This document shows positions 34,101 to 44,556 of a DNA stretch of 64,000 nucleotides, piece after piece; position 1 is the first letter of the stretch, and the number at the start of each line of letters is the position of its first letter. The stretch is from Vickermania ingenoplastis (Eukaryota; Euglenozoa; Kinetoplastea; Trypanosomatida; Trypanosomatidae). The notes below the pieces were generated by a model. It saw nothing but the letters and a program-made list of their open reading frames with translations, did not search any database and was not told the DNA's origin. A program made the translations under genes and the position numbers. Location: positions 340,001 through 404,000 of the forward strand of contig VFSE01000057.1 in NCBI GenBank assembly GCA_010157825.1. The letters are read 5' to 3'.

Positions 34101-34962
34101 CTTCACCATCGACCTTCATAATTTCATCCCCATTCTTCTGGTGATCCTCCCGCAGCTGATCAATGCGTGCCTGTCGCTCCGACAAGGTGGCGTTGCCCGT
34201 CGCCAGCTTATCCCGCAGGGCCTTCAGCATCTCTTCCTTGTGGTGCTTTACGGCCATGATCTCTTTCACCTCGTACTGCTTCGCATCGATGCGCTCCCGC
34301 ACGGCGCGTAACTCCTCGTCGCTGGAGGCCTTCTTCTCCCGCAGTTTCTGCAGGCGACGCTCCACGGCCGTCACCTCGTACATGGCGGTGTTGAGAAGGA
34401 ACTCCTGCGACTCCTTTTCTTTGAGCACCGTTTCGTGGACCCGCTGCAGGCTCTGCAGGGACGCCTCCAGTGCGGCCGCTTCAACAGGCTCATGAGAGAC
34501 CTTCTCCAGCGCCACCACCTCCTTCTTGAGCTCATAGATCTTCCCCTTTAGGAGGCCCTCCTTGTCTTTTGTGCTGGCCGACTTCTTCTTGATGCGCTCT
34601 GCTTCTGCCTTGAGGTGTTCGATGGTCGTCTTGTCGCCCTCTGACAGTTCCTCCGCTGTCTGCGCCTTGCTGACGCAGGTGTAGATGTCGCTCTGAAGAT
34701 CGAGGCACTTGTGCATCAACCGGTTCTCACCCTCGTGGCTCTTGAGGAAGGAGTGGTGTAGCCCCGCGTACTCCGCGCGAAATTCATCCAAGATGTCGTC
34801 CGACTCCAAGGAGAGAAGCACTTCCTGGAACTGCCGCTCGTACTCTTCAAAATTGGCAATCTCCGTCTTTATGAACTCGAAGGCGGCGTTTTCTTCGTCG
34901 GTGAAGAGGGCGCTGGCGGCATCCGACTCGTTCATCCCCTCCGTCATTTGTAGCGTGGTCAT
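31105..34962 (-). CDS. CFAP58: CFAP58 (CCDC147) flagellar coiled-coil protein
   Basis: A 1285-residue product from the ATG at 34962 (MTTLQMTEGMNES); the open frame further 5' begins at GTG and runs through an Asn tract made by an AAC microsatellite, so it is rejected. Residues 1 to about 890 are nearly continuous coiled coil that follows CFAP58 closely: the N-terminal LDEFRAEYAGLHHSFLKSHE and ENRLMHKCLDLQSDI, the middle RLRKQQNLLESVVTDRNAY, and the late GEAMYQETVKYLEQLEYQI, ERPINLHPHHELA and KQPGPEVSEQL. In animals and algae CFAP58 is needed for flagellar assembly and motility. The last ~390 residues are disordered, rich in Ser, Thr, Pro and Gly, and absent from the animal protein. Confidence 0.9.
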   Translation of the reverse strand: MTTLQMTEGMNESDAASALFTDEENAAFEFIKTEIANFEEYERQFQEVLLSLESDDILDEFRAEYAGLHHSFLKSHEGENRLMHKCLDLQSDIYTCVSKAQTAEELSEGDKTTIEHLKAEAERIKKKSASTKDKEGLLKGKIYELKKEVVALEKVSHEPVEAAALEASLQSLQRVHETVLKEKESQEFLLNTAMYEVTAVERRLQKLREKKASSDEELRAVRERIDAKQYEVKEIMAVKHHKEEMLKALRDKLATGNATLSERQARIDQLREDHQKNGDEIMKVDGEVDTLTEEYHGLTRMLQQMNGSLQDCSEENDILSKKEKETLEEMQMHQREVDACHKQLLKEMKLLEALQKRNMQAEAKKVEMEGKRDQAKEELATKELELEHVKEEVDVLQKQLASVHKEQEVLHESFLNAEEAALRNKNWLAEKQSQLYHAEHELQAFENHAQKECQTIYKTMKECGKYEDQTRTYALKCATTIAEVKMKERQIAEAQHRVTEIEIRLRKQQNLLESVVTDRNAYAKHYDQLRHELSEMSSRFQLVLVQITQMKAEVISREREVALEESNIDSLQRQKREIEANILAYQRRCEKRSRAVDAFNNELRKLGDVLTIATEEASRQRRRCRDVIHERDLLDRQSMARAKELMQLCERIHSQMGLLQRGEAMYQETVKYLEQLEYQIASMEQQLARLHQIVDRLPDLRLMVNNATRELNAEKVKVRAMLTECERPINLHPHHELAWSDPETFKVVERVTALQRELARRRVLLSEKETAIQEQESRYLTAKAQVAKQPGPEVSEQLSAYHGHLLKKKAQYKQLQESLSFFREQTEHYRHREEELRLRLNEMAKEYARRREVKEREEAMLRHVHGPLGNTTGSQRTRSDSSSEGTYTGFVAPPIDDEDPAEAEKKRKALELAAMMLRVREQEERKRGNVPSATSSNASPPLPGTSSLSKQRPGSGAAESAVGSSTAGPREASSSSLPPTPPVRSPNTAFKPPSRSASGNGTQMVGDDGAARLGGAESFPVAGGEDIRDPRPEETTTPTPALSPSAPRRTPGASGVRSSSEEPPSPLATASQATAAPFQFPDARASSNTEWSSTSNLPPSVVQSGANQAALATGGRLTGTPHQQQDVTMSASQTNATGIYPNASTTMTTSSATSGVGGASSVPAADEQEAKDALETAEDQGPPGTQTATTTTTINTNNHNNTIDEIHHEIPPVEHVNSGSGSTGVAVAPPPGGEEGEEAGSPLQEPQFSTITDGGEVWERPNTAPPDDEAAHQTSSSGPDKEEGA

Positions 34963-35795
34963 CTCGCTTCTATGAATATATACAATTGGAAGAACAAAAA
35001 TAAAATAAATCAAATATTCACTTTTGTTGTTGTTGTTGTTGTTGTTGTTTGTGTGTGTGTGCACAACAAGAGAGAACAGCTATGTTGTGGACTTAGGGAT
35101 TCTATTTACAAAAAAGGTAGCAATCTGTATATATGCGGAACGTGCACTATCACTCGCCAATAGTGCTCCTCTTGTTCTTCACTTCAAACGAAAAAAAAAA
35201 GAAGAAAAAAAATTAGTGCGAGAGAAAAAAAAAGAGAGAAAGACAGTGAGTAAAATGCAGTCATTGGCGGCGCAGTGGACCCACGAGACCGTCTGACCAT
35301 CCGCCCCGCTAGCGGAATAGAAGGGGATGGAGCACCCGCCGATCGAGATACCTACCTCTTTGTTCTCTCTCTCATCTCAGAGCAAGAGAATATATATATT
35401 TGAACTCTCTCAAGCGATATTTTTTTTTCTGCACTCATCCACACGTGTTTTTGTTGTTGCTGTTGCTTGAATGACAATAAGCGCTTCCGCAATAAATACC
35501 AAGTGCACTTCTTTCCAGGTTACGTTTAGTCGTCTTTTTTTTTTTTTTTTTGTGTGTGTGTGGTGGTGGGGGGGGGGAGGGGGGGGGTCGGTTACGATAC
35601 GACCGCCTGCCGGCGGGGAGCTTTCATTAATTTGTTGTTGTTAATTTTTATTATTGTTTGGTACTTTTTTTTATTTTTTTACATTCATCTGTGTTGTTGT
35701 TGTTTTATTATTATTTCTTTTATGTTTAACGTCGTCTCGTGTCTCCATGATGGAGGAGGAGGTCCTCCTTCTTGATGTTGTTTTTGTCATAGGCC
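34963..35795. other. Intergenic region between RPC3 and CFAP58
   Basis: About 830 bases. An array of TTG/GTT triplets (35023-35049) lies just upstream of CFAP58. A strongly G-rich tract occurs at 35562-35587 after a T-run. No gene. Confidence 0.5.
35562..35587 (+). repeat. G-rich tract, potential quadruplex
   Basis: The plus strand has ggtggtgg followed by two long G-runs separated by a single A. The template for the minus-strand transcript carries the G-runs. It lies about 210 bases downstream of the RPC3 stop codon, between RPC3 and the next gene. Confidence 0.5.
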
Positions 35796-38175
35796 TCAGA
35801 CTTCATAGTCTAGCACGAACAGCATTCGCATGTATCCCAACGCCGCACTCTCCAGGCCGATGATCTCCCTATACCGCTGGGCGGTCGCCTCCACGTCTCG
35901 GATCGCCGCGAGTTGTTGTTGTCGATCCCGCGCCTCTGTACGTGTTCCCGAGCTCCCAGCACCCGTAGCCGCACCAGCGGCGTCACCAGCAGGGGGGTTT
36001 CTTTTCCCCGCTGCCCCGCCGTCCACGTGAGGTAGCAGGGACCAGCTGGACCCCGACGACGACGCTGCCTCTTCCGCCTCGGCATGCAGCCCTCTCATGG
36101 CCTCCAGTTTCTCTAGGACATGCAGCAGCGCCAGGCCAACCGTCTGGCGAATCCCAATGAGGACGGCGCTGGAGGTCGTTGCGGCAGTACACGCGGCGCT
36201 GCGCTGCGTCGGGCCCCGATTTCCCCCATTCCCCCTGTCCTCCTCCGGCACCTCGAGCCCCCAGAGGTAGATCTGGTGCTTTGGTTGGCGCTCACTCGTG
36301 GGGTTGGCATCCACTTTGCTAATTTCTTTTTGAATGACGATGCCGTCCCGCAGAAGATCATGCAGGGCCTCCCGGGTTTGGGGCTGCGGACTAACGACGA
36401 GCTCTGCGATGGACCGATCCTCCAGAAAGTGGTGATGCCGCAAGAGGGCCACGATCCGCACCCCGAGAACGCCGTGGCGAGCAAAGATAACCTTCTCCTG
36501 CATCTCCAGCGACAGGCAGCGGAGGAAGGCGGCGTAGTGGATCGAGACCGCCGCCTCTGGGTCCGTTTCTACAGGGCCGGAGGAGAAGAAGGCCGAATGC
36601 CAATCGGTGTTTTCACGACTGTGATGTACCGCAGAGGGCGTCAGCAAACCACCCCTGCAGACAGATGTGAGGCCGGCGCCATCCGACGGGTGTTGAAGGC
36701 CGTTGCTGGCAGACGTCGGATGCTTCAACGCCTCCAGCACCGCAGCCAAGCGTTCCGCGACGGCCGTCGTATTGGTATTGGCAAAGGACACGGCCCCAGC
36801 AGCTCTTGCTTCTGTATGTTGGTCTTCCCGCTTCACTTTCGTCTCTGACTGGAGACCTCCGATGCGCCGCTGCGCTTCGTTGAGCAGGGTGTGGAAGCTG
36901 GCCGAGGCCGTTCCGGTCGCCGGCGGTGGGATTGGAAACCCCAGTGCGTCAAGGCCCGCACCGCCCACGGCGGCGGCGCTGCTGCTTCCCTCGGGTTCCA
37001 TCCCCGGCATGCCATCAACGTTTTCTACGTAGTGATTGCTACTATTGTGGTGGCGGCTGCTGGAGCGCCGCACGACGTCCTCTTCGAGGGCCAGCAGGTG
37101 CTGCAGGACCACCGATCCCATCAAACGATCCGCCAGTCGCTCCTGGCCCAGCTGCATCATGGCGGAGTGGAGAAGCAGCTGCGACAGGTAGCAGACGTTC
37201 CACTGAACGTACACACAGGGCAGCCCGTCCGCGCCACCAGACGTGACTGTGCCGGACTCGGTGCGTCGACGCTGCGCTGCCGGTGCGGCGGTGGTGGTGG
37301 ACAACACGTCGAAGACGCCGCAGGATAACATATTTCGTGCGGCTTTAGACATGGCGCACATCCACTCGTCTCGCAGCACCGTCGTGCTGATCGACCTTCC
37401 GCTGTCGCCCTGCAGGGCTCGGTTATCATCCTCGCTGCTGAACCCGAGTTCGATGTGTGCGGCGGAGGTGGCGGCGGCGACGGGCGGCGTGCCGATCAGA
37501 TCGCGGGCCGCCGTCGCCACCTCGACGGCGGCGACGCTCGCGACGCGCTGTCCAGCCGCTGCTGCGGCCTCGGCAGCCGTCCTGACGGCGGCGTCCAGCG
37601 GAGCCACGGCCAGCTGGCGCACGACGCCACCGACCCGCTCCCCAGCGACCCCGAACCTGCGCCGGAGCTCCAAGAGGACGAGGGGGTAGTAGAGCTGGAG
37701 CAGCAGGCTGGTACCGGGCTGAAGGGCGTACGTCTTAGTCTTCGCATCGAAACAAACCACACGATGAAGGTAGAGGCGTGTGACGAGCTCTCGAAGCGCC
37801 AGGTCCGTGTAGAGGGCCTCATTGAGCCCTGCCGCTACTGCTGCATCGCTACCGCCGCCAGCATTCGTCATCATCGTCCTGCCTAGTGCCACGTGGGAGC
37901 GCACGGCGGACGGTGCCGCGGCGTCGCTGTTGTGGGTTGGTGCCACCGCCCCTTGCCCGCCTCTTCCTCGCCCTGTGAGGGGCAGGGGGGGCGTGTTCCT
38001 TGAGCGCCTTGGCCATTTCCCCCAGTGTCATGCTTTCATGTTGGAGGAGAAGCGAAACAACGCGGCCCGCGAGCGGTGTGCGGAGGGCGTGCGAGAGCGT
38101 CGAGCATAGAAGTGCGCCGTATGCTGGAATCTCTCGAAGCGGGTCCCGACGAGAAGAGGAAGACGTGTACGGCAT
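35796..38175 (-). CDS. RPC3: RNA polymerase III subunit RPC3/C82, one frame shift
   Basis: The C-terminal half has the C82/RPC62 winged-helix signature: FARHGVLGVRIVALLRHHHFLED, IAELVVSPQPQTREALHDLL and the HQIYLWGLEV strand. The N-terminal winged helix (AYGALLCSTLSHALR, GRVVSLLLQHESMTLGEMAKAL) lies in a different frame from the ATG at 38175 to about 37990. The main frame has no ATG before codon 25 and otherwise opens at GTG, so it needs the upstream piece. The shift fits one extra base in the C7 run (coding strand) near 37985-37991; the span of 2380 is 3n+1. The product would be about 790 residues against 534 in human, the excess being Ala/Gly/Ser-rich inserts. It forms the C82-C34-C31 initiation subcomplex of RNA polymerase III in the nucleus. 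Confidence 0.85.
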
Positions 38176-38218
38176 TGTACGTACGTACGTACGTACGTGT
38201 GTGTGTGTGTATATGTGT

Positions 38219-38264
<46 letters not shown>

Positions 38265-38278
38265 GTGTGTGTATGTGT

Positions 38279-38335
<57 letters not shown>
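38176..38335. repeat. Alternating purine-pyrimidine microsatellite (GTAC)n-(TG)n-(TA)
   Basis: A gtac run (38178-38198) passes into about 130 bases of TG with interspersed TA steps. It sits directly 5' of the RPC3 start codon. On the transcribed strand it gives a CA/TA tract in the expected 5' UTR and splice-acceptor region, which leaves the acceptor position unclear. Confidence 0.8.
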
Positions 38336-39245
38336 CGAACAAGAATAGAAAATAAAATATAAAATCGTAATAAAATTGTAAGGGTTAGGCGGGGGGAGGA
38401 GGGGGGAGGGGGGGGGGAAGTCCAGGTCTAACTAGAGGTAGAGGGGTAGAGCCAGAGATAGATGGATGTAGACGTATATAAACAATACTTAACGTACGTC
38501 GTCTCCAACGACTCTCTCACACACGAGAAAAAAAGATAAATATATTTTTAAAAAAAAATCGTGCAATTAAGAGTGAGAAAGAAGAGATGATTGTGTATCA
38601 GCAGTCTCCATAGGGAAGAAGTTCGTTTGCATGATGTGCATACATATCTATAACCATACTACGCCCAGAGGTAGAAGGTAGATGAATAGAGAGGGGGGGG
38701 GGGGGGCACAGAGCTAAATTGTCATCCTTTCGATATCCTTGCGGATCCGGAGAAACAAAAAAAAGATAGATTTGAAATAGATAATTGGATAGAAACAGCG
38801 TTGTTCGGCTTAAAGATGTTCCTATTTTCTTCCTTTATTTTTATTTTTTATTATTTTTTTTTCTTCTGTGTGATTGTAGAGTAGTGAGAAGGATGTGTTG
38901 GTTTCGTTCTTGGAGCGGGGAGGTCTTCTGTTTTCTGTTTCAAAAGTGAGGGGTAACTGATGAAGAAGAGTATAATCCTCGGACCAACGAATCCCAAAAA
39001 AGAAAGGGAAGTGATACGAACGACAAGTGTCTGCTGTGTGGGCTTCTTCTTCTAGTCGTCGCTGATTTCTTTTCATGGTTGTTGTTTTGTTGTTTGTTTG
39101 TTTTTCTCTCTCTCTCTCTTTCGGCTCTACTTGTTTTTATTTGTAAGCCTGGCTGAACGGCAGCCCTGTGGGGTAGCTGCCACCCCACCCACCCCTGCCC
39201 CTGTCGTCCTCCATCTCCTCCATTACAACGTGGTGGGGCGGGGGT
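38336..39245. other. Intergenic region between the carrier and RPC3
   Basis: About 900 bases. Holds a G-rich tract at 38390-38418, a G14 run near 38693, and poly-A and poly-T runs. It includes the carrier's 3' UTR. No gene. Confidence 0.5.
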
Positions 39246-40298
39246 TCAGGGATGCGACGGTTGCGGGGTGTGGCGCGCCAGAATAGCCTGGTATAAATAC
39301 TCGGTCATCGTGTATGTGAAGATCAACTTGGGGGCGGAGGCGATAATTTTTGGTGTGAGACCCTTAAAGAAGGGCAGCACGATGCCCTCTTCGCGAACCA
39401 TGCTCGCGATCGTGCTTCCTGTCGAGCGGCGAACGTCGCTGGTGGCGTGTTGCATGCGAGTCTTGATGACATCCATCGGGTTAGAGACGGTGATGGACAG
39501 ACAAGCACCAACACTGGAGGCGGCCATGTTCTGCGCGAGTGTGGCACGGGTGCGCTCTGGCTTCGCCGTGCTCCCCGCCGCAGGCACCGCCTTGCTGTGC
39601 GGCCCTCCTTCTTCCTGAATGCCAAAGATGGTATGTTTCGCGAAGGACGCGCCGGCGAAGAGAGCGAAGCTACCAGGCGCGTTTCGGCAGATGGTGATCC
39701 CGATCCCTGCGTACATCCCACGTACACCTTCCTGCCGCAGGAGGGGGAGCAACCCCTTCTTCATGGCCTCCTCATTCACCTGCGAGAGCACTTTAAGGCG
39801 GTCCAGCGGTAGCAGAAACACCTCGCCCATGCCGATGAGGCACCCCGCCGTGCCCTCTCGCATTAGCGTCTCGTTCCGCTTGCCAAAGAGAGCGAAGAGG
39901 CGGCTGTCACGGTGGTTCCGGTTGATGTAATCGCGTACGAGCGGCTGGCCAGCGAACTTGTATATGCGTTGGAAGACCTTGTACACCACCGCGTAGAGCG
40001 AGCCAGGATAGAGATAGAAGAGCTTGCGAAGCATACCGTCCTGTGCGTGGTGTTTAAAAATAATTTGGTTCAGGTGTGAGGCGGTAGCGCAGAGCCGGCT
40101 CCCGCCGGTGCCTGGTGTCTGCAGAAGCGATGTTTTGTTGGCCATCAAGCGCTTCGCGACAGTGTCAAAGGGATGAAAGAACCCGATCTCGAGCAGCCCC
40201 GCGATCGTCGCGGCAGGGGCTCGCGTCTGGGCCAGCCGGCCGCCGATGGACAACTGCTGCTGCTGCCGCTCATGCGGCTTCTGCGTGTTGGTCGACAT
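39246..40298 (-). CDS. GGC1: Mitochondrial carrier, GTP/GDP carrier (Ggc1/Yhm1) type
   Basis: A 350-residue member of the SLC25 family of the inner mitochondrial membrane. The ATG at 40298 (MSTNTQKPHER) is used; sequence 5' of it is a T-rich tract. The three carrier repeats show HPFDTVAKRLM (repeat 1), LPLDRLKVLS (repeat 2) and NPMDVIKTRM (repeat 3). Flanking sequence resembles yeast Ggc1 rather than ADP/ATP carriers: AGLLEIGFFHPFDTVAKRL, LFYLYPGSLYAVVYKVFQRIYKFAGQP, RNAPGSFALFAGASFAK and FFKGLTPKIIASAPKL. Yeast Ggc1 exchanges GTP for GDP and affects iron homeostasis. An insert of about 30 residues sits before repeat 3. Substrate is inferred from similarity. Confidence 0.85.
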   Translation of the reverse strand: MSTNTQKPHERQQQQLSIGGRLAQTRAPAATIAGLLEIGFFHPFDTVAKRLMANKTSLLQTPGTGGSRLCATASHLNQIIFKHHAQDGMLRKLFYLYPGSLYAVVYKVFQRIYKFAGQPLVRDYINRNHRDSRLFALFGKRNETLMREGTAGCLIGMGEVFLLPLDRLKVLSQVNEEAMKKGLLPLLRQEGVRGMYAGIGITICRNAPGSFALFAGASFAKHTIFGIQEEGGPHSKAVPAAGSTAKPERTRATLAQNMAASSVGACLSITVSNPMDVIKTRMQHATSDVRRSTGSTIASMVREEGIVLPFFKGLTPKIIASAPKLIFTYTMTEYLYQAILARHTPQPSHP

Positions 40299-42161
40299 GA
40301 AAAGCGAAAGAGGGAACGCGAAAGAACAAAAGAAAAAAATGGACGCCTTTTTCTTGTTTTTTTTTTTTTGCTGGTAGGTAGCGGTAAAGATGAACGCTGA
40401 GATGACCAGCCGAGATAGAGCGAAACAAAGAAAAGAGACAGACAAGACAGATTACAGATTATGCTGTGTGTGTGTGTGTGTGTGATAGAGCCTGTGCAAA
40501 AGAGCGAAATAGAGAGAGAACAAAAAAAAGGAAGCAACGGAGGAGACGACCAGCAAATAACTACGCTTCCTTCCGCAGAAAAGGCAACACTCGCCAACGA
40601 TTCAAATAGAACAAGAAGAAGAATATATATTTATTTATTTATCATTTATATATATATATCGGCATCGTCTCTGCGTGTCAATATCTATATTACTGAGCTT
40701 CCGTCTGGGTTCTTCCATATGCCATGCGGATGTGGAAACACTCCCAGTGAAAAGTCTCTATTTCCCTGTAACCCGAACCCTCTCTAGCTCGCTTGTGCCA
40801 CAAAGGACTGGGGGGCGGCGGAATCATCAACCCACTGAAGTATGTGACTCTGCTGGGGGCGGCGGAAAGGTTTCGAGCGGGTGTGCGGGCGGTACACCCC
40901 ACGATGTTCCTCCTCATACTGCCCAAAAAAGAAATACAAAAAAAAAAAATAATAAAAAAAAAAATAGAGTCCGCTCCGATGTGACTATTTACTGTCATGC
41001 TGCGCCGGACTCGCTACCGTTGTTCCAAGGTTTACTTCGAGGCCTTCGAGAAACGCTCTCAAGTGGTAGTGAAATTGATATATGCTTTTTTTTTTTTCTC
41101 ACACATTCTTCCGGACTCATAGCTAAAGAACACTAAAGGTGTTGGTTTCATTAGTTATGTCTGACTTGACGGTACTTTTGTTGTTCCTCCCAATGCAGCC
41201 CTCAACGGAGATCGCACGTGCTGCTATGTGGAAGCGTTTCGCCGCGTATGAGGCGTTGGAAGCCGTTGGCGAGTTGAGTGGAAAGAAAATCAAAAAAATC
41301 GCGCTATCGATCATTGTCACTACCTAGATGCTAACTATGAGAAGAAAGGAAGAAAGAACAAGGAAGAAACATAGTTCTAAGCCTTTTGTCATCGCCGTAC
41401 GTTACTTACCAAATACTGGATAACGCTTTCGAGAAGAAAAGGTTGAACACCAGGCTCTAGAGGACCGTCTGCGTCCCCCTTGGTTCTACGAAACAAAAAA
41501 AAAAAAAAATCTTCACGAACGACGAGCTCAAGCGCCAAGCCTGGTGGAAGGAGATGCTCAACCACAGCGGAAGCGCCACTCTCTCACAGCAGTGGAGGCG
41601 GACCCCGATGCAAAAAAAAAAGGGGTCCCAGTGCAGATTTTATTTTTTGTGTGTGATAGGAGAAGGACGTCGTTGCGCACACGTTCCTGGTGAAAACGTT
41701 TCAGTAGGGAATAGACAAGCCTGTTTATACAAGTATTATTAGTGTAGCTAATAAACGGATGAGAGAGAGAGAGAGAGAGTTGAGCCGCGGTTCAGGGACT
41801 GGGGCTGTACGGCATCACAAAAAGCAGTGGGGTATATGGCCCATAGAAAAGATGATGGATTAGAAATTGGTTTCACTGCTCGTAGTTGGTGCTCGCAAAT
41901 GATAGATATATCAGTGAAGCATTTGTTGTTGTTGTTTTTGTTGTTGTTGTTTTGTTGTTGTTTTCTTCAATACGCTTTAAAAACCAAAAAAAAAAAAAAT
42001 CTTTCGGTGCGTCAAAAGTTGTGGCTTGCCTGCGCGGCGCACCGTGAAAGGGAGTAGGCGCTGTATGCCCTGCTCTGCTGTCAGCACCGCAACTCGAATG
42101 TTAAAGAAGGATATATGAGAAGAAATAAAACACCAGAAGTTGAAGCATAAAAAATAGAGAA

Positions 42162-42195
<34 letters not shown>

Positions 42196-42962
42196 CGGAA
42201 ACGGCAATGTTAATATTCAAAGCAAAATAAACAAGCGACAGAGGCCAAGACATAAAAAAAAAAATAAATGGGTCCTGCACAGTGAAGAGGAATTCTTTTT
42301 TGTTTTCTTTTTTTTGTTTGTTTGTTTTGTCTTCTCTTGTGCGTCCACTCTCTCTCAGTGTCTGAGGTGAAGCTGATCGTACCGCCATTCACTCGTATAT
42401 ACGGCATAGGACGTAAGGAAGGATATGGATATGGATATGGATATGGATATGGATATGGATATGGATATGGATATGGATATGGATATGGATATGGATATGG
42501 ATATGGATTTTCCCCTCACACCTTATTATGACTCCCGCAGGAGATGATGCGGAGGCTACTCCCCTTACAAAAGAAGGACTGTAGGGGAGACGCATCACGC
42601 ACGTACTTCGTTTAACAAAAGAGAGAAAAAAAAGACAATAATAATAATAATAGTCATCATATGTATTCTTATTCGTATTCTTATTGTTGTTGTTCAAGAA
42701 AGAAAGAAAGAAGGAATATTCGTCCACTACACCGCCGAGATTTTTTTTTTTTTTTACAGCATCGAGAGGGTACGCGAAAAGAACATTTGACGAAGGACGT
42801 CATCGCAGCACACCAGTTGAGGTTACCTTCTTTCGTCACGAAAGAGAAAAAAATAATAATATGGATATATAGAATATATATATATATCAGTAAGAATAAT
42901 CCTGCACGGGCGCTCTCCGAATAATTCAACAGCGGATAGAAGATAACAACAACCCCCAATTT
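40299..42962. other. Long intergenic region (2.7 kb)
   Basis: Unusually long for this array. A mixed T/C tract lies 5' of the carrier ATG on the minus strand. Elsewhere it has poly-A runs, TTG triplets near 41921-41965, a (TA)n run at 42165-42195 and a 6-base array at 42421-42508. No gene is supported on the minus strand. Plus-strand protein-like scraps at 41.2-41.6 kb are listed under findings. Confidence 0.5.
42421..42508. repeat. Hexanucleotide array (GGATAT)n
   Basis: About 14.7 perfect tandem copies of ggatat with no sequence variation, indicating recent slippage expansion. It lies in the intergenic region, 455 bases beyond the 3' end of the membrane-protein gene. Confidence 0.95.
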
Positions 42963-44556
42963 TTATGCTTCCCCTTGACGGCGGTCAATGCGCCTAATCG
43001 ACCACATTGTTACCCACAGGATTCCCGCGTCTGCCACAAACCCGGCGCAGAGGAGGCAATAGAGGATCATGATCGGGTAAAGCACACTGCGCAGTCTACT
43101 CATAATACGAGGGGCACAGGGCGATGTTAGAAAAAAAGATGCTCAGCGGGTCCGTTGGATGGCAGATGGATACGGCAGCATCAACATCCGGCGTCATAAA
43201 CCCGCTGCACCCCAGATCCTTGAACACTTCGCACTTCTCTGCTTTCGAACTCGTGGGCCCATAAAAGAAAACTTCAAACAGCTCTTCCTCCACCAGTAAG
43301 GCCATTTCGAACGATAGAAAAAGATGGTAAACAACAACGACCCACAAAAGACCACAGGGCGCTCTCAAAAAAAAAAAAAAGCGCAAGCAACTTTCAGGGA
43401 GTGGAAAGGAGGCGCGATGATAACGACTGTGCAGCAACGACACACACAGCAAAGAAGTGCCCCCCCCCATCATCACCGGCAGGAAGACCTCGGACCAGTA
43501 CTGTTCGATATACGACTGCAGCAGCTTCGGCATCCCCACGCCGTAAATGAAAATTAACGCACAGATCACACCCGCCATTCCTAGGGAGCCCATCATCAGC
43601 GGCACCCAGATCCAATAGCGACTAATGCTCGACTGCAACAGCAACGCTCGCCCCGACATTCTCTGCACCGCTACCTGCAGATCACCCCGGCCGCGCTGCC
43701 GACGGGAACGCCGTTCCGCCTCCATCTTGGCGTCCGCCCGCACCAGCGCAACCACCTCCTCACGCGCTACGGACTCCAGCAGCGACACGTCGATACCAGG
43801 GCAGTGGCCACGCACGGCGACGAAGGCCTCTAAAGAGACGCCGCCGGGGTTATTGGCCTGGCTCGTGTGCACCAGGTAGCGCCGCACCAGCATCCGCAGG
43901 CACTGCATGTCGAACAGCCGCCTCTCCGGGTTCTGGAACAGCGAGAAGAAGGACGCGGGGGGGTTGATAGCGAAGTGAACGTCGTGGATCTTCTTTCGGG
44001 AGAATGTCACACACGGCAGCGGGCCCATCGTGCACAGCTCTCGCACACGGCCGGGCTCCGCAGAAGGAACCTGCGTAAACGGTCGCAGGGGCTGTTCCAC
44101 CTGATCCTCAGCGGTGGGTGGGTTTGTCTCTTCACTCCGCTCATTCGTCTCATGAGACGGATCATTTCCATTCAAACCATGAAACGCATCATTCTCCAGC
44201 GCGTGACGCGGATCGTTGTGATCCACCACGTGTCTATGGTTCTCGTACTCCGCCACCTCGAACCGGGTGCAGTGGATCAGGCTGACGCAGTCCGCTGTCA
44301 CGAAGCTTATCAGTCCCTCGTACAGCATCGTCACCGTCTCCGATCCGACGGTCGTATCGGAGCGGAGGGTAACACTGCGCCCGATGGACGCCAGCTCCTC
44401 CGCACGGAGTGCCGGAAGATTCTCAATGGGACTATGCGCGTTCACACACCGATTCCGCGGCTGCGCCACGGTTTGCGGTGGGTGTGTGGGTGGGTCCTGC
44501 GGTATTTCAGGGCTGTCGGGAGAGCGTGAGGCGGGGGTTCTGTCTTGGTCCATCAT
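42963..44556 (-). CDS. Multi-pass membrane protein, paralogue 1 (one frame shift)
   Basis: Unknown family. Start at one of two adjacent ATGs (44556 or 44553). The N-terminal ~300 residues are soluble and nearly identical to paralogue 2 from SPIENLPAL to RRQRGRGDLQ. Four hydrophobic segments follow: YWIWVPLMMGSLGMAGVICAL, VFLPVMMGGGTSLLCVSLL, APCGLLWVVVVYHLFLSF, and LYPIMILYCLLCAGFVADAG. The main frame stops early at 43096 (CPSYYE), but the paralogue's C-terminus (IMMRLATVLYP) is matched by another frame (IMSRLRSVLYP) that runs to a stop at 42963. One extra base in a CCCC run near 43107 (coding strand) explains this; the span of 1594 is 3n+1. A long A-run (about 43368-43381) lies inside the coding region without breaking it. 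No signal peptide is seen; likely topology is a cytosolic N-terminus. Confidence 0.75.
43674..44430 (-). repeat. Near-identical block of the tandem paralogues, copy 1
   Basis: The DNA coding for the shared N-terminal domain is nearly identical to 45944-46680, whereas the membrane-domain DNA and the flanks are not. One small variable patch (about 44070-44185) encodes a longer Asn/Glu-rich loop in this copy. The sharp identity boundary near the GDLQ codons suggests gene conversion limited to one domain. Confidence 0.8.

Noticed and set aside
34963-35064. Longer CFAP58 N-terminus with an Asn tract
   Set aside because: It opens at GTG, is encoded by a microsatellite and includes AT-rich sequence; the ATG at 34962 gives the conserved N-terminus.
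35796-37946. RPC3 starting at 37946 as a complete gene
   Set aside because: The codon at 37946 is GTG, and the missing N-terminal winged helix is found upstream in another frame.
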